Shown here piece after piece: positions 19,675 through 28,725 of a DNA stretch of 64,000 nt; within the stretch, counting starts at the first letter, position 1; each line of letters begins with the position of its first letter. The DNA lies in the NCBI GenBank assembly GCA_018136815.1, contig CM030933.1, positions 2,672,944 through 2,736,943 on the forward strand, given 5' to 3'. The translations under genes were made by a program, and so were the position numbers. The notes under the pieces were generated by a model that worked only from the letters and a program-made list of their open reading frames with translations, was not told the origin of the DNA and searched no databases. The DNA comes from Isochrysis galbana. Lineage: Eukaryota; Haptophyta; Isochrysidales; Isochrysidaceae.

Positions 19675-19917
19675 TTGCCAGCAGCCTGCTGCCCCCCATG
19701 GGGGGGGCCAGCATGGCTGCCATGAGTGGCATGGCCGGGGCCACGGGCCGTGTGGCGCGACCGGAGTCGCACGCACCTGCTCGGCCTCGGTGGGCGGACG
19801 CGGCCGCTTCGACAGCGGCTGCTCCATGGGTACTGGGAGGGCGCCCTCGGCGGGGGGCCCGGAGGAGAGGGGAGTCGCGGCGGCGCGCTCCATCGCGTCT
19901 AAGTATAAACTTAGTTG
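19675..19917 (-). pseudogene. LINE ORF1 5' end (MERA type), inverted relative to adjoining RT
   Basis: The minus strand begins with hairpin CTAAGT-ATAA-ACTTAG (19899-19914) and ATG at 19893: MERAAATPLSSGPPAEGALP, then VPMEQPLSKRPRPPTEAEQV. This is ~85% identical to the start of the element at 47528(+). The product ends within ~75 residues. Confidence 0.7.
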
Positions 19918-19954
19918 AGTTAATTAATCGTTAATCCACAATCCACTCAAAAGT

Positions 19955-20050
19955 CGTCCCCCCCGGGCGGGGGGGGAGGGGGGAGGGGGAAGGGGAAGGG
20001 GAGGGGGAGGGGGAGGGGGAGGGGGAGGAAGAGGGGGAACCCAGGCGCAG
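19955..20050. repeat. G-rich simple repeat
   Basis: Runs of G and GGGGA. Possible G-quadruplex, no coding function seen. Confidence 0.8.
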
Positions 20051-20277
20051 GCGGGTCTAGGTCTAAACGCTAGACGCCCCGACGCCCCTATATTGCCCGT
20101 TTTGTACGTTGGACGTTGGTATCCCGGTACCTACTGGTACCCTGGTAACACCCCCCCCCATGGGCACTACCACTATCAACCAAGGTAGGGCTGTGCCACT
20201 ACCACTATCAACCAAGATAGCACTTTTGCCCTACCAACTTCAAACAAGTTAGTCCCGAGTCGCTCAGCTCAGAAGAC

Positions 20278-20547
20278 GTGCGGTGGGAAGACGTCGACCT
20301 ACAGGCGATCGGGTGGACTCAACCAGTGCGCTCCCTAAAAGTCGAGTGCCATCCGGACTCGGCAGCGGCAAAACGAAAAGACAAATTTCAAGCTGAAGTA
20401 ACTAAAATATTCGCAAAGGGAGCCGCATTTTTGCTGGGAGCCATCGTGCTCGCAGTATTTGTAATCATTCTCTTGTTCAAATTACTCAACAAGCGGTCCA
20501 CCGAAAATAATCCAAAGGGACACGATGCCGCGCCACAGGCTAAATAA
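20278..20547 (+). CDS. Small single-pass membrane protein, unknown
   Basis: The open frame gives ~89 residues from a GTG codon; no ATG precedes it in frame after the stop near 20213, so the true start may be in another exon. It ends with GAAFLLGAIVLAVFVIILLF as one transmembrane helix, then a basic tail NKRSTENNPKGHD. The N-terminal part, VECHPDSAAAKRKDKFQAEV, weakly recalls a J-domain helix but lacks a clear HPD context. Paired with a two-helix ORF 230 bp downstream. Confidence 0.4.
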   Translation: MRWEDVDLQAIGWTQPVRSLKVECHPDSAAAKRKDKFQAEVTKIFAKGAAFLLGAIVLAVFVIILLFKLLNKRSTENNPKGHDAAPQAK

Positions 20548-20604
20548 AAAGAGAACTCCAACAATCCGCAAGTCGCTTCAACTGGTGGTGCAGGCACACA
20601 CCCC

Positions 20605-20765
20605 GTCGCAATGACCTTCCTTTTCTTGTTAACGGCGTGGAAATGGAAATGGTGGCGGTTTAGCCTGCCAAAGGGTAAGGTCCTCACCTCAAGAGGGCAG
20701 CAGATGATTAATTCGATGCGTAGGCCATAACACTAAAGACGTGACGTCTGGCGGACGACACGCAC
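20605..20765 (+). repeat. Direct repeat of 20990-21152
   Basis: 'cgcaatgaccttccttttct' through 'ggccataacactaaagacgt' and 'gacgacacgcaccc' recur almost exactly 384 bp downstream. The upstream copy is a partial duplication of the membrane-protein ORF's 3' end. Confidence 0.9.
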
Positions 20766-20775
20766 CCAAACTTTT

Positions 20776-21114
20776 TTGGATAATAATGTTAAAGGCGGGT
20801 GCACCATGTCGATCTACCTTCGATACAGCAAAGACGAGTACGACGTCATTGGGCTAAAAGATGCGATACTAAGGTTGTTTATAGTCTTTGTCACTGCCAT
20901 CTTCGCAGCAGGCGTCTTTACCATGGCATTCTTACTGAAGTCAGGATTGAACCACGCCATACAGTTTGGAATCGCGCTGGGAGTAAGCGTCGCAATGACC
21001 TTCCTTTTCTTGTTAATGGCGTGGAAATGGAAATGGTGGCGGTTTAGCCTGCCAAAGGGTAAGGTCCTCACCCCAAGAGGGCAGCGGATGATGAATTCGT
21101 TGCGTAGGCCATAA
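20776..21114 (+). CDS. Small two-pass membrane protein, unknown
   Basis: About 112 residues (first in-frame ATG could be at 20806, giving MSIYLRYSKDEYDVIG). Two hydrophobic helices, RLFIVFVTAIFAAGVFTMAF and QFGIALGVSVAMTFLFLLMA, then WKWKWWRFSLPKGKVLTPRG. The 3' ~160 bp of this ORF and its flank are duplicated upstream at 20605-20765, where the helix is frame-disrupted. Composition is less GC-rich than neighbours. Family unknown; a viral or selfish-element origin is possible but unsupported. Confidence 0.45.
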   Translation: MDNNVKGGCTMSIYLRYSKDEYDVIGLKDAILRLFIVFVTAIFAAGVFTMAFLLKSGLNHAIQFGIALGVSVAMTFLFLLMAWKWKWWRFSLPKGKVLTPRGQRMMNSLRRP

Positions 21115-21312
21115 CACTAAAGACGTGACGTCCGGAGGACGACACGCACCCCGCACACCACCGAGTGGTCGTCGCCCGCCGACTGTGAAGTACATCACCA
21201 CCTCGCCGACCGACGCGGTTCCCGCCGGGCAGTGCCTGGACACCTCCGCCGCCCGACCATCGGCGCAAATGCCGCGGAGATCCCGTTTGTACTATAATAA
21301 GGGGGTCCTTTA

Positions 21313-21386
21313 AGTAGAACTTATACCGTCCACATGGGGGGCACTTGCGGAAAAAACAACCAAACCTGAGGTTGCACCCTCTCATC
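21313..21386 (-). repeat. Copy of LINE 5'-UTR block
   Basis: About 72 bp ('agaacttatacc.tccrcatgg' ... 'gaggttgcaccctctcatc') duplicated from 8984-9055, where it lies just upstream of a hairpin and MERA start. Here no ORF1 follows. Confidence 0.75.
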
Positions 21387-22348
21387 GGCCACCACTGAAG
21401 AATTTGTGTAGACTGACCATATTGTCCAGGTCCCACCAGTTGTGGGAACGTGTGGCCCGCTCGGCAGCCACAAATTCGAAGGAAAGATTTTCATCGAATG
21501 CGTCGAGTCCATTCGATGATGTGTTGCACCCTTGAGCGTCGACGCGCGCGCTGGTTTTATGGAGATTGCGGTGACCTCTCGGCGGGGGTACCACGTTAGA
21601 ACTTATAGCGTCGTATGACATCTTGCTAGCTAGCATTCCTAGCCACATACACCGGACGAGCCATGCGCCCACCGCGCACCGCCCATTGCGGGGGAGGGGC
21701 TCCGTTGCCGTCGAAGGGCTACGGTCCCGCAGCACTAAGGTTATACTAACACAACAATAAAACTCTGACGCCCTTCCTCTCCCCTCCAAGTCTATCATAC
21801 CCTCTGTCCCTCTTCTTTCTCCTCTTTCTCTCCCCCACCCGGCCATCGTCCTCCTCCTCCCCTTTCTCTACTCTTCCTCCGTATAAAGTGATGCACTTCA
21901 ACTCTACCACTATGACCCCCGCCCCTCTCCCCCTTCTTCCATCTCCCCCGTTGACAGTCGCCCAAAACGGCCACCGAGTTATTTAATAAATATTCGAAGA
22001 ACGGGTAGGAGTACTGAGGTGGGGCGGGGCGAGGTGCGAGGAAGGCTTGTGAATTAGCAAGAGAGAGGGAGTACTTTAGTAGTGAGTGGGTGGGGGAGAG
22101 ATGGCGGGGCGTTGGGGGGAGGGAGGGAGGGAGAAAGAAGAAGGAAGAGAGAAAATCAGAAGGAGAGGGGAGAGACAGAGAGGAAGGAATAATAATGCAC
22201 AAGATCTATTGTACTGTGGAGAATTGAGAGGAGAGAGGGTACTACTACTGTAAGCTCTCCGCGTGTATGGAGCACTCTCTGTACAAATGTTGAGAAGAGG
22301 TCTGGGCAGAGAAGAAAAGGAGACGGTGCGCCGAGCGGCCAGTCACCA

Positions 22349-22350
<2 letters not shown>
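21387..22350. other. Intergenic region upstream of ARL3
   Basis: No gene recognised. It becomes increasingly CT/GA-biased from ~21780. Nothing conserved identified. Confidence 0.5.
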
Positions 22351-22352
<2 letters not shown>

Positions 22353-22387
<35 letters not shown>

Positions 22388-22740
22388 TTCTCTCTCTCCC
22401 TTTCTCTCTCTCTCTCTCTCCCCCTCCCTCTCTCTCTCATCTCTCTCTCTCTCTACCTCTACCTCTACCTCTCTCTACCTCTCTCTACCTCTCTCTACCT
22501 CTCTCTACCTCTCTCTACCTCTCTCTACCTCTCTCTCTCTTCTCTCTCTCTCTCTCTTCTCTCTCTCTCGCTCTCTCTCCCTCCCCCCCCCCCCCCTCTC
22601 TCTCTCCCTCTCTCTCTCCCTCTCTCACTCACTCTTCTATCTCTCTCTCCTCTCTCTCTCTTGTCTCTCTCTTGTCTCTCTCTCCCTCCCTCCCTCCCCC
22701 CTCCCTCCCTCTCTCTAGCTCTCCCTTTCTCTCTCTCCGC
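22353..22740 (+). repeat. CT tract forming the ARL3 leader
   Basis: About 390 bp of CT repeats, including a regular (CTCTCTAC)n block at ~22450-22530. It stops four bases before the AT of the split start codon. Confidence 0.9.
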
Positions 22741-22744
22741 AGCC

Positions 22745-24197
22745 ATGTGCGGCGCTGCGCCCCCTTCCCCCCCCCTTCCTCCACCATCTTTCCCCTGTGC
22801 TTCCCCTCCGCCCATCTCGCTCCCCAACACACAAGGCGCTGCGAGACAGAGAGAGCGAGAGAAGGAAGGCGGGAGCGAGCGAGCGAGCGAGAGGGGGGGA
22901 GAGGAGAGAGAGAGAGACAGAGAGAGGAAGACTCATCTTTCGCCCGCTGACACCTCGCAGGGGTCTGCTCAGCCTGCTCAAGACTCTGAAGAGCGGCCCA
23001 CAGGAGCAGCGCATCCTGATGCTCGGCCTCGATAACTCTGGCAAGACCACAGCGCTCAAGCAGCTCGCGGGGGTGCGTGCACCAGGCAAAACGCATGGGG
23101 AGAGGACCCTAGCACTAGCGCACTCTCTCTCTCTTGCTCTCGCTCGCGCTCGTGCTCTCCTTTCCTCTGGCCCCCACTCCTCGCTCTCCCTCTTGCTCTC
23201 CCTTTCTTGCATTCTCTTTTGTTGCTGCCCCACCACGCTCCCCCCTCGTCCTGTCTCTCACCATTCGCTAAGCATCTGGTGGGGGAGCGTGCACCACACC
23301 GAAGTGCACGCGCACTCACGCACAGGAATACGAGTGCATGCCGCGCGTGCGAAACACGCGTGTGACATCCGTTCTCACATTGGGACTCTTTGTATGTCAC
23401 TGCAGGAGGATGTCAGCCACATCACACCGACCCAAGGCTTCAACATCAAGTCGGTCCAGCAAGCTGGCTTCAAACTCAATGTGTGGGATATTGGAGGTGC
23501 ATGCTGCGCAGGCACGAGGCGTAGTCGTGACCTGACAAACCGCTGGCGCGACGACTCTAACGCATTGCGTTGCCCTCCATCGCGCAGGCCAGAAGCACAT
23601 CCGTCCCTACTGGAAGAACTACTACCAGAACACCGATGCCATCATCTACATGGTTGATTCGGCGGATAGACGCAGGACCGACGAGGCGGCTGATGAGCTG
23701 GTGCGCTGAGTCGTCTTGTCGGTCTGGCGCAATTTCTGCATCAATCGTAGATGATTTTCCGTCTAGGCAGATTTTCCCGACATGCCGTCTCGCCTATATT
23801 GCCTTGCAGGGCCAGCTTATGGAAGAGGATGATCTTGCGGGTGTGCCTGTGCTTGTGTTCGCCAACAAGCAGGACCTTTTGGGAGCTATGACGGGTGCCG
23901 AGATCATGGAGGCTCTCGAGCTCACCTCATTTAAGGACCGGTGGGTCCATGTTGAGGTAAGCCGCTGTACTCCCCACATTGTAGCGGGGAGACTCACACG
24001 CGCGAGACGCGCGTGCGACAAGCCTCGTGTACTTGAGCGGAATTTTGCAGTTTGTCCTCACGTGCGAAGCTCCTTGGTTGAGGCACAACAGGGCTGATCG
24101 TACTGCCCTCCGGGCGACGCAGGCTTGCTCTGCCAAGACGGGTGAGGGCCTCGAGTCGGGCATGTCTAAGCTGATGGCAGCCAAGAACGGTGCTTAG
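22745..24197 (+). CDS. ARL3: ARL3 small GTPase
   Basis: Six exons: 22745-22746 (the AT of the start codon), 22961-23072, 23406-23496, 23588-23700, 23810-23956 and 24123-24197. They give 179 residues, close to ARL3's ~182. Motifs: GLDNSGKT (P-loop), [18 protein letters not shown] (switch I), WDIGGQ (catalytic Gln ~70), FANKQDLL (guanine specificity) and CSAKTGEG. The sequence [10 protein letters not shown] + [18 protein letters not shown] is characteristic of ARL3 rather than ARL2. ARL3-GTP releases lipidated cargo from UNC119/PDE6D in cilia and acts with RP2 and ARL13B. Introns are 76-333 bp with GTGCGx/GTAAGx donors. Intron 1 is GA-rich, opposite to the CT leader. Confidence 0.93.
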
Positions 24198-26561
24198 ATG
24201 TCGCACAGCGTGCCTTACGGGCACGCGGGAGACAGCATAGTCAGTCTGCGAGGACTCCTTTGGACCGTCGCATGGAGTTGGACCAGATGAGGATTGACCT
24301 TTATGAGCGGTTTTCATCACATGCAGGGCTTGAGAGGCTGAGCATACCGCGTGGCGGCCAGTGCATTCACAATCCATTCTTTGCCGAGCGGCGCGTCGGC
24401 TCGAGTGACGCATTATCGCTTTCCAATGCGAATCGCGACGAGACTGTCGCCTGCCATGCTGGTAATTGAAGGCGAACGAATAGAATGCATCGTGTTGAGG
24501 TGTGCCGTGGTGTAGTGGACGACGCTGGTGGTCAAATGTGTATGCGTACGCGTATGGCTGCGTTTTTAGTGTTGCTGGTGGATTTAGCACTGATGAACCG
24601 GTGAACGAGGATGAAGTGTGCGGCAGCGAACGGGAGTTAACGTGCTTCAAATGTCGCAAGCAGGCTGCTCCGCTGCCGGCCTTGGGGCAGGTACTGGCCG
24701 CTTCCAATCAAATCGAAGAGTTGGAGTTGGTCGAATACCACTTCATCATTTTGCATTTTGCTCCTCTATTTTTGTCGGGCATCGAGAGCGGATGAGCCCA
24801 AGGCCGCCTTAAGTTACTGCCACTGCCACTGCCCGAACTGCCCGCATCAGCATCAGCGGTGCCGTAGTGCGTAGTGCGGCGTGTGGTTGGTTCTTGGTTC
24901 TTAGTTGGCCGGCGCCGCACTGAAAAGCCTCCACTCGCTCCACTCTGAGCCTCTAGTCTGTCGGCGTAATTAATTTAATTTTTTACCGTTTTTATGGTTT
25001 ATGGGTCGCGGCGCGGGCCAAAGGGACAGGACTAGCGCTAGCTAGCGCTCACAACTCACTCAAGACAAGATTCCCTGCCGCGGCAGCATAGCGCAAGCAC
25101 CCTTCCCTCTTTATGCCACTCAGCTCTTCACTAGAATTCTATATGCGCTGCGCTGGCCGGAGCGTCCCTCCCTCGACACTCAGACAGCCCCCAACGCTAG
25201 CAGGATCCCGTTTTGGTCTCGCAGAAGGTGCGGGCCATCAAAAGTCCCAGTGCACCACCCGAACACGGGGGAAAATTTAGCCCGCATATATACATAGTGT
25301 CAGAGCGGGGACGGTAGAAGTCCCGCACCTTAGGCCCGGATGGGCCGTCAGGTCAAAGGTTATCAGGTTTGGGAGACCTTAGACCTTAGACTGATATTAG
25401 GACGTGATATCAGCCTAATATCAGGTAGTCACTAAGATTAAAATGTGTTATAACAGCAGTAGTATACTATAAACAAACTACACGTCCTCCTCAGGCTCGT
25501 CGACAACCATGGAAGCACGGTCTAGATGCTTGGTTCTTATCGCGCTGGCTGCCAGGGAGCAGCCAGGGCGGCAACAAAAAGCAGGAGGGTCATGACAGAT
25601 GGTGAGTGAGACAGTGATAGGGGCAGAACCTGGGACACCTGGAGCACTGGGGCACTCATGAAGATACCCCTGGGGCACGGTGATTCTACAACACTTACAC
25701 CTCGCACAAACCCTTACATATACCCCACCGCGGGTCTTTGGATAATACTCTGAGACAAACAGGAAGGCGTGCGAGGGAACAGAGAAGGAATCAAGAATTT
25801 AGGGAATCGGCGAGTATTGCCTTAGTATGAGCCGATGAAACGTCGTAAGTGTTGATGAATGAAGGGGTGAGATTCCTTAGGTGCACTAAGTCGATCTAGA
25901 GTGAGCTGAGATCCCCAAGATGAAGGCGAGGTCTAGAAGTCGATGTGCAAATAAATGACTCGGGAACCCTAAGAACTCGATGTGCATCCACTGCAGATGA
26001 CTATGTAGAGAAGAGTCCAGAAGGTGGTGCACATGATGAAAGGTCAAAAATTTTCAAAAATATAATGAGCGTGTGTGATGTGTGAGACGTGGATCGTGAT
26101 TTCAACGAGATATCGACCCTGTCCCAAATCGAAGGAATGGAGTCAGACCACGTGTGGGTTTCAACATGTGAGGTGTCAAGTAACCTCCAGGTGACAACGA
26201 AAGGTGTTAGCAGGGATGGGGATAATTGAACGCTTTTGGTCTTCGCCTCACGCTATTGTCAGACTTTTGTACAGCCGCCGTTTTGGGCCCACTCCACACT
26301 CCACCTGCACCTGCTGCGACGGTCGTGTGAGAACGACGCGTGCGCGACGGAGCAACGCTGGCAGGGCAGTGTGCCTGCGGTTCTGTCTCACCTGTGGGAG
26401 CCCTGTGGCAGCCCGCATAGTGGCTAAGCCAGATGTGTCGGATCAGCCCGATGAAAGCGGGAGTCCTGCCGGCACTTTCCAAAAATAGAACGTCAAACTT
26501 TTGGCAACGAGGGGTAGTATTTTTGAAGGGAAGTAATGGGGGGCGAGAGCGTGGGTGGAGG
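24198..26561. other. Long intergenic region
   Basis: Between ARL3 and the pseudouridine synthase I see no coding exon with family resemblance, no RNA gene and no clear repeat. An unplaced 5' exon of TruA is possible but not needed. Confidence 0.45.
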
Positions 26562-27566
26562 ATGGCGGCCGCCAGCTCTGCTGCGTCCCTCGCGTGTGCG
26601 CCCGTGCGGTACCAGCTGATCGTCGAGTACGTTGGGAGTGGATTCCGCGGCTCGCAGCGTCAACCCTCTCGGCCCACCGTCCAGGAGACGCTCGAGCAAG
26701 CGCTGGCCCACCTCGTACCTGCTGGAGCTCCTCTTCCCTCTCTCTGCTTCGCAGGACGGACAGACGCCGGAGTACACGCTCTCGGCAACGTGGCGCACGT
26801 GGAGCTGGCGCCGATGCCGACGACGAAGCTCGTTGCAGCACTCAACTTCTTCCTGCCAGAACGACTCGGCGTCGTTGGCGCACGGAGGGTGCCCGCCACG
26901 TTTGATGCACGCCGCTCGGCCGTGGAGAGGGAGTATGTGTACTTGCTGCGCTGCGAGGCGGCAGATAGTCCCGTCGAGCAGATGCAGCACGAGCATGACG
27001 GGGTTGAGCCGCTGACGCTGCGTGCGCAGTGCTGTGAGTCTTTGTTGAAGCGCGGCTGGGCATCGGGCCATGAGGCCCATCGTGTCGTGTACATCGCTGC
27101 CCAGCTCAGTCTGAAGGACATGAGGCGCGCAGCTGCCCATTTTGTCGGAGTCCATGATTTCTCCGCCTTCAGATCGAAGAAGTGCACCGCGAAGTCACCG
27201 ATCCGCAGGGTGATCATGGTTGATGTGAGCGAGGAGCCTGATTCGGCTCTGGACTTGCAACACATCGATTGCTCAAGAAGAATCTCCATTCGCGTCCGAG
27301 GGAATTCCTTCTTACAGCACCAAGTGCGATACATGGTGGCCGCGCTTCTGCACGTCGGGCAGGGAAAGATGAAGCCGGATGATATGGAACAACTTCTTAG
27401 GGCCTCCGACTCGCGATTCACACCTCATCCTGCGCCCGCCCACGGATTGTATCTAATGGAGGTCAAGTACCCTCCTGAAGCATTGTCCTTCCATCACGAT
27501 GTGCCTACCCGAGCAATGACTGCAGAGGGAGAGACGGGAAAGGAAGGTGAGGGTACTGAAGATTGA
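26562..27566 (+). CDS. tRNA pseudouridine synthase, TruA/PUS family
   Basis: Intronless, 334 residues. LIVEYVGSGFRGSQRQPSRP corresponds to the TruA 'Y.G..F.G.Q.Q' start. FAGRTDAGVHALGNVAHVEL contains the catalytic Asp (~68). FDARRSAVEREYVYLL, VHDFSAFRSKKC and RISIRVRGNSFLQHQVRYMV match the second half-domain. The enzyme isomerises uridine in tRNA anticodon stem-loops (positions 38-40 in bacterial TruA). There is no evident transit peptide beyond an Ala/Ser-rich first 12 residues, which could be a short organelle signal. No CT tract lies upstream, unlike most genes here. The start was chosen as the first ATG giving the canonical N-terminus; an upstream in-frame extension has no support. Confidence 0.9.
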   Translation: MAAASSAASLACAPVRYQLIVEYVGSGFRGSQRQPSRPTVQETLEQALAHLVPAGAPLPSLCFAGRTDAGVHALGNVAHVELAPMPTTKLVAALNFFLPERLGVVGARRVPATFDARRSAVEREYVYLLRCEAADSPVEQMQHEHDGVEPLTLRAQCCESLLKRGWASGHEAHRVVYIAAQLSLKDMRRAAAHFVGVHDFSAFRSKKCTAKSPIRRVIMVDVSEEPDSALDLQHIDCSRRISIRVRGNSFLQHQVRYMVAALLHVGQGKMKPDDMEQLLRASDSRFTPHPAPAHGLYLMEVKYPPEALSFHHDVPTRAMTAEGETGKEGEGTED

Positions 27567-28725
27567 TGTGCAAGTGGACAGCGGAGTCACGCTGCCAACG
27601 CGCACAGCAGTACCAGCACTTGGCGGCTTGCCGTCGCCTCGTGTGCCGGCGCTGCGTCGGCCGGGGTTCCGCAACGTGAGTGCACACGCACACACTCTTG
27701 CATGCAAAGAGGCCGCCCACGACAGATTTCGGCCTAACAAACATAAATTGAATGTTTACGCGTATCCATCAGTGAACCATCGAGAAAGAAGGAAGTGGTG
27801 GTTGGCATATGATTAGCGACTAACATAAGGCCGCGAGACGCGGACTTTGAGGTGACACTTGCGCGCTCTTTAGAGACGGGGACCTCAGGTTCGCATGGGA
27901 CCCCAGAGTCTTTTTTTCCCTCCCCCCCTCCCATAGGACCCCCAAAGCTCGGAGGTCAAGGGTTCACTTCAGCATGGCCTTTCCCTTCTTACGTGCACGC
28001 CTTTGTTTGGTCAAAGCAGTTCCCACGGCCCACGCTCCCTTCACCTAGTGCGTGCTTTCTCCGCTTTCACAGGAACTAGGGACGGACGAGGTGACGGGGA
28101 TGTGGGCTAAGGTCTTATTACGGAAAGCATGGGTACTGAAGAGTAGCGCATGAGCACACTGCCCGAAGTCCCACAAGTCGCGCGGCCACGCTATACGGGC
28201 ACAATTTTGTGCCGCTTGCGCTGAGGCCGCCGAAATCTTTGAGAAGCGTTTCCTTTTCGCCTCCAACAATTTCGCATATACTACATACTACCTAATTTTA
28301 TTGTGGGTAGGGCAGCATGCATTCTGCACGTCTTGCCTAGGGGCGTGGCCCGCATGCGCGCACCGGACACGAATCGGCCCGCTTCTTCGCCGGCGACTAG
28401 CCTCCGCGGCTGGGCATGCAGGGGCCCGCTTAATGCTTAACACCAGGCTACTGTGCCGCCGCCGCCGCATATGGCACACGGACCCTGCGTCCGTCCCGCC
28501 ACGCATGCATGACGCTTGTGGTTCCTAGCAATCACAACATGACCCGTGACAAAGCAGACCCGCATGTCCAAATGTTACCAGTAACGTGCGGTAGGACGGC
28601 CATGACAATTTATGGCCGTAGCTATGCAACGGCGCCCCAGCCATTGCTTTGCCACCATGAGCCGCCACCAAAGTCGCATGTCGCGCCTTGGCCATCCAGG
28701 GCGGGTTGCAGAGCGTCCAGCCGCC
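27567..28725. other. Convergent intergenic spacer
   Basis: Lies between the 3' ends of the pseudouridine synthase (+) and the MFS transporter (-). No gene recognised. Confidence 0.5.

Noticed and set aside
20278-20420. J-domain in the first small membrane ORF (HPD in VECHPDSAAAKRK).
   Set aside because: HPD is present but flanking helices II and III of a J-domain are not recognisable, so no DnaJ function claimed.
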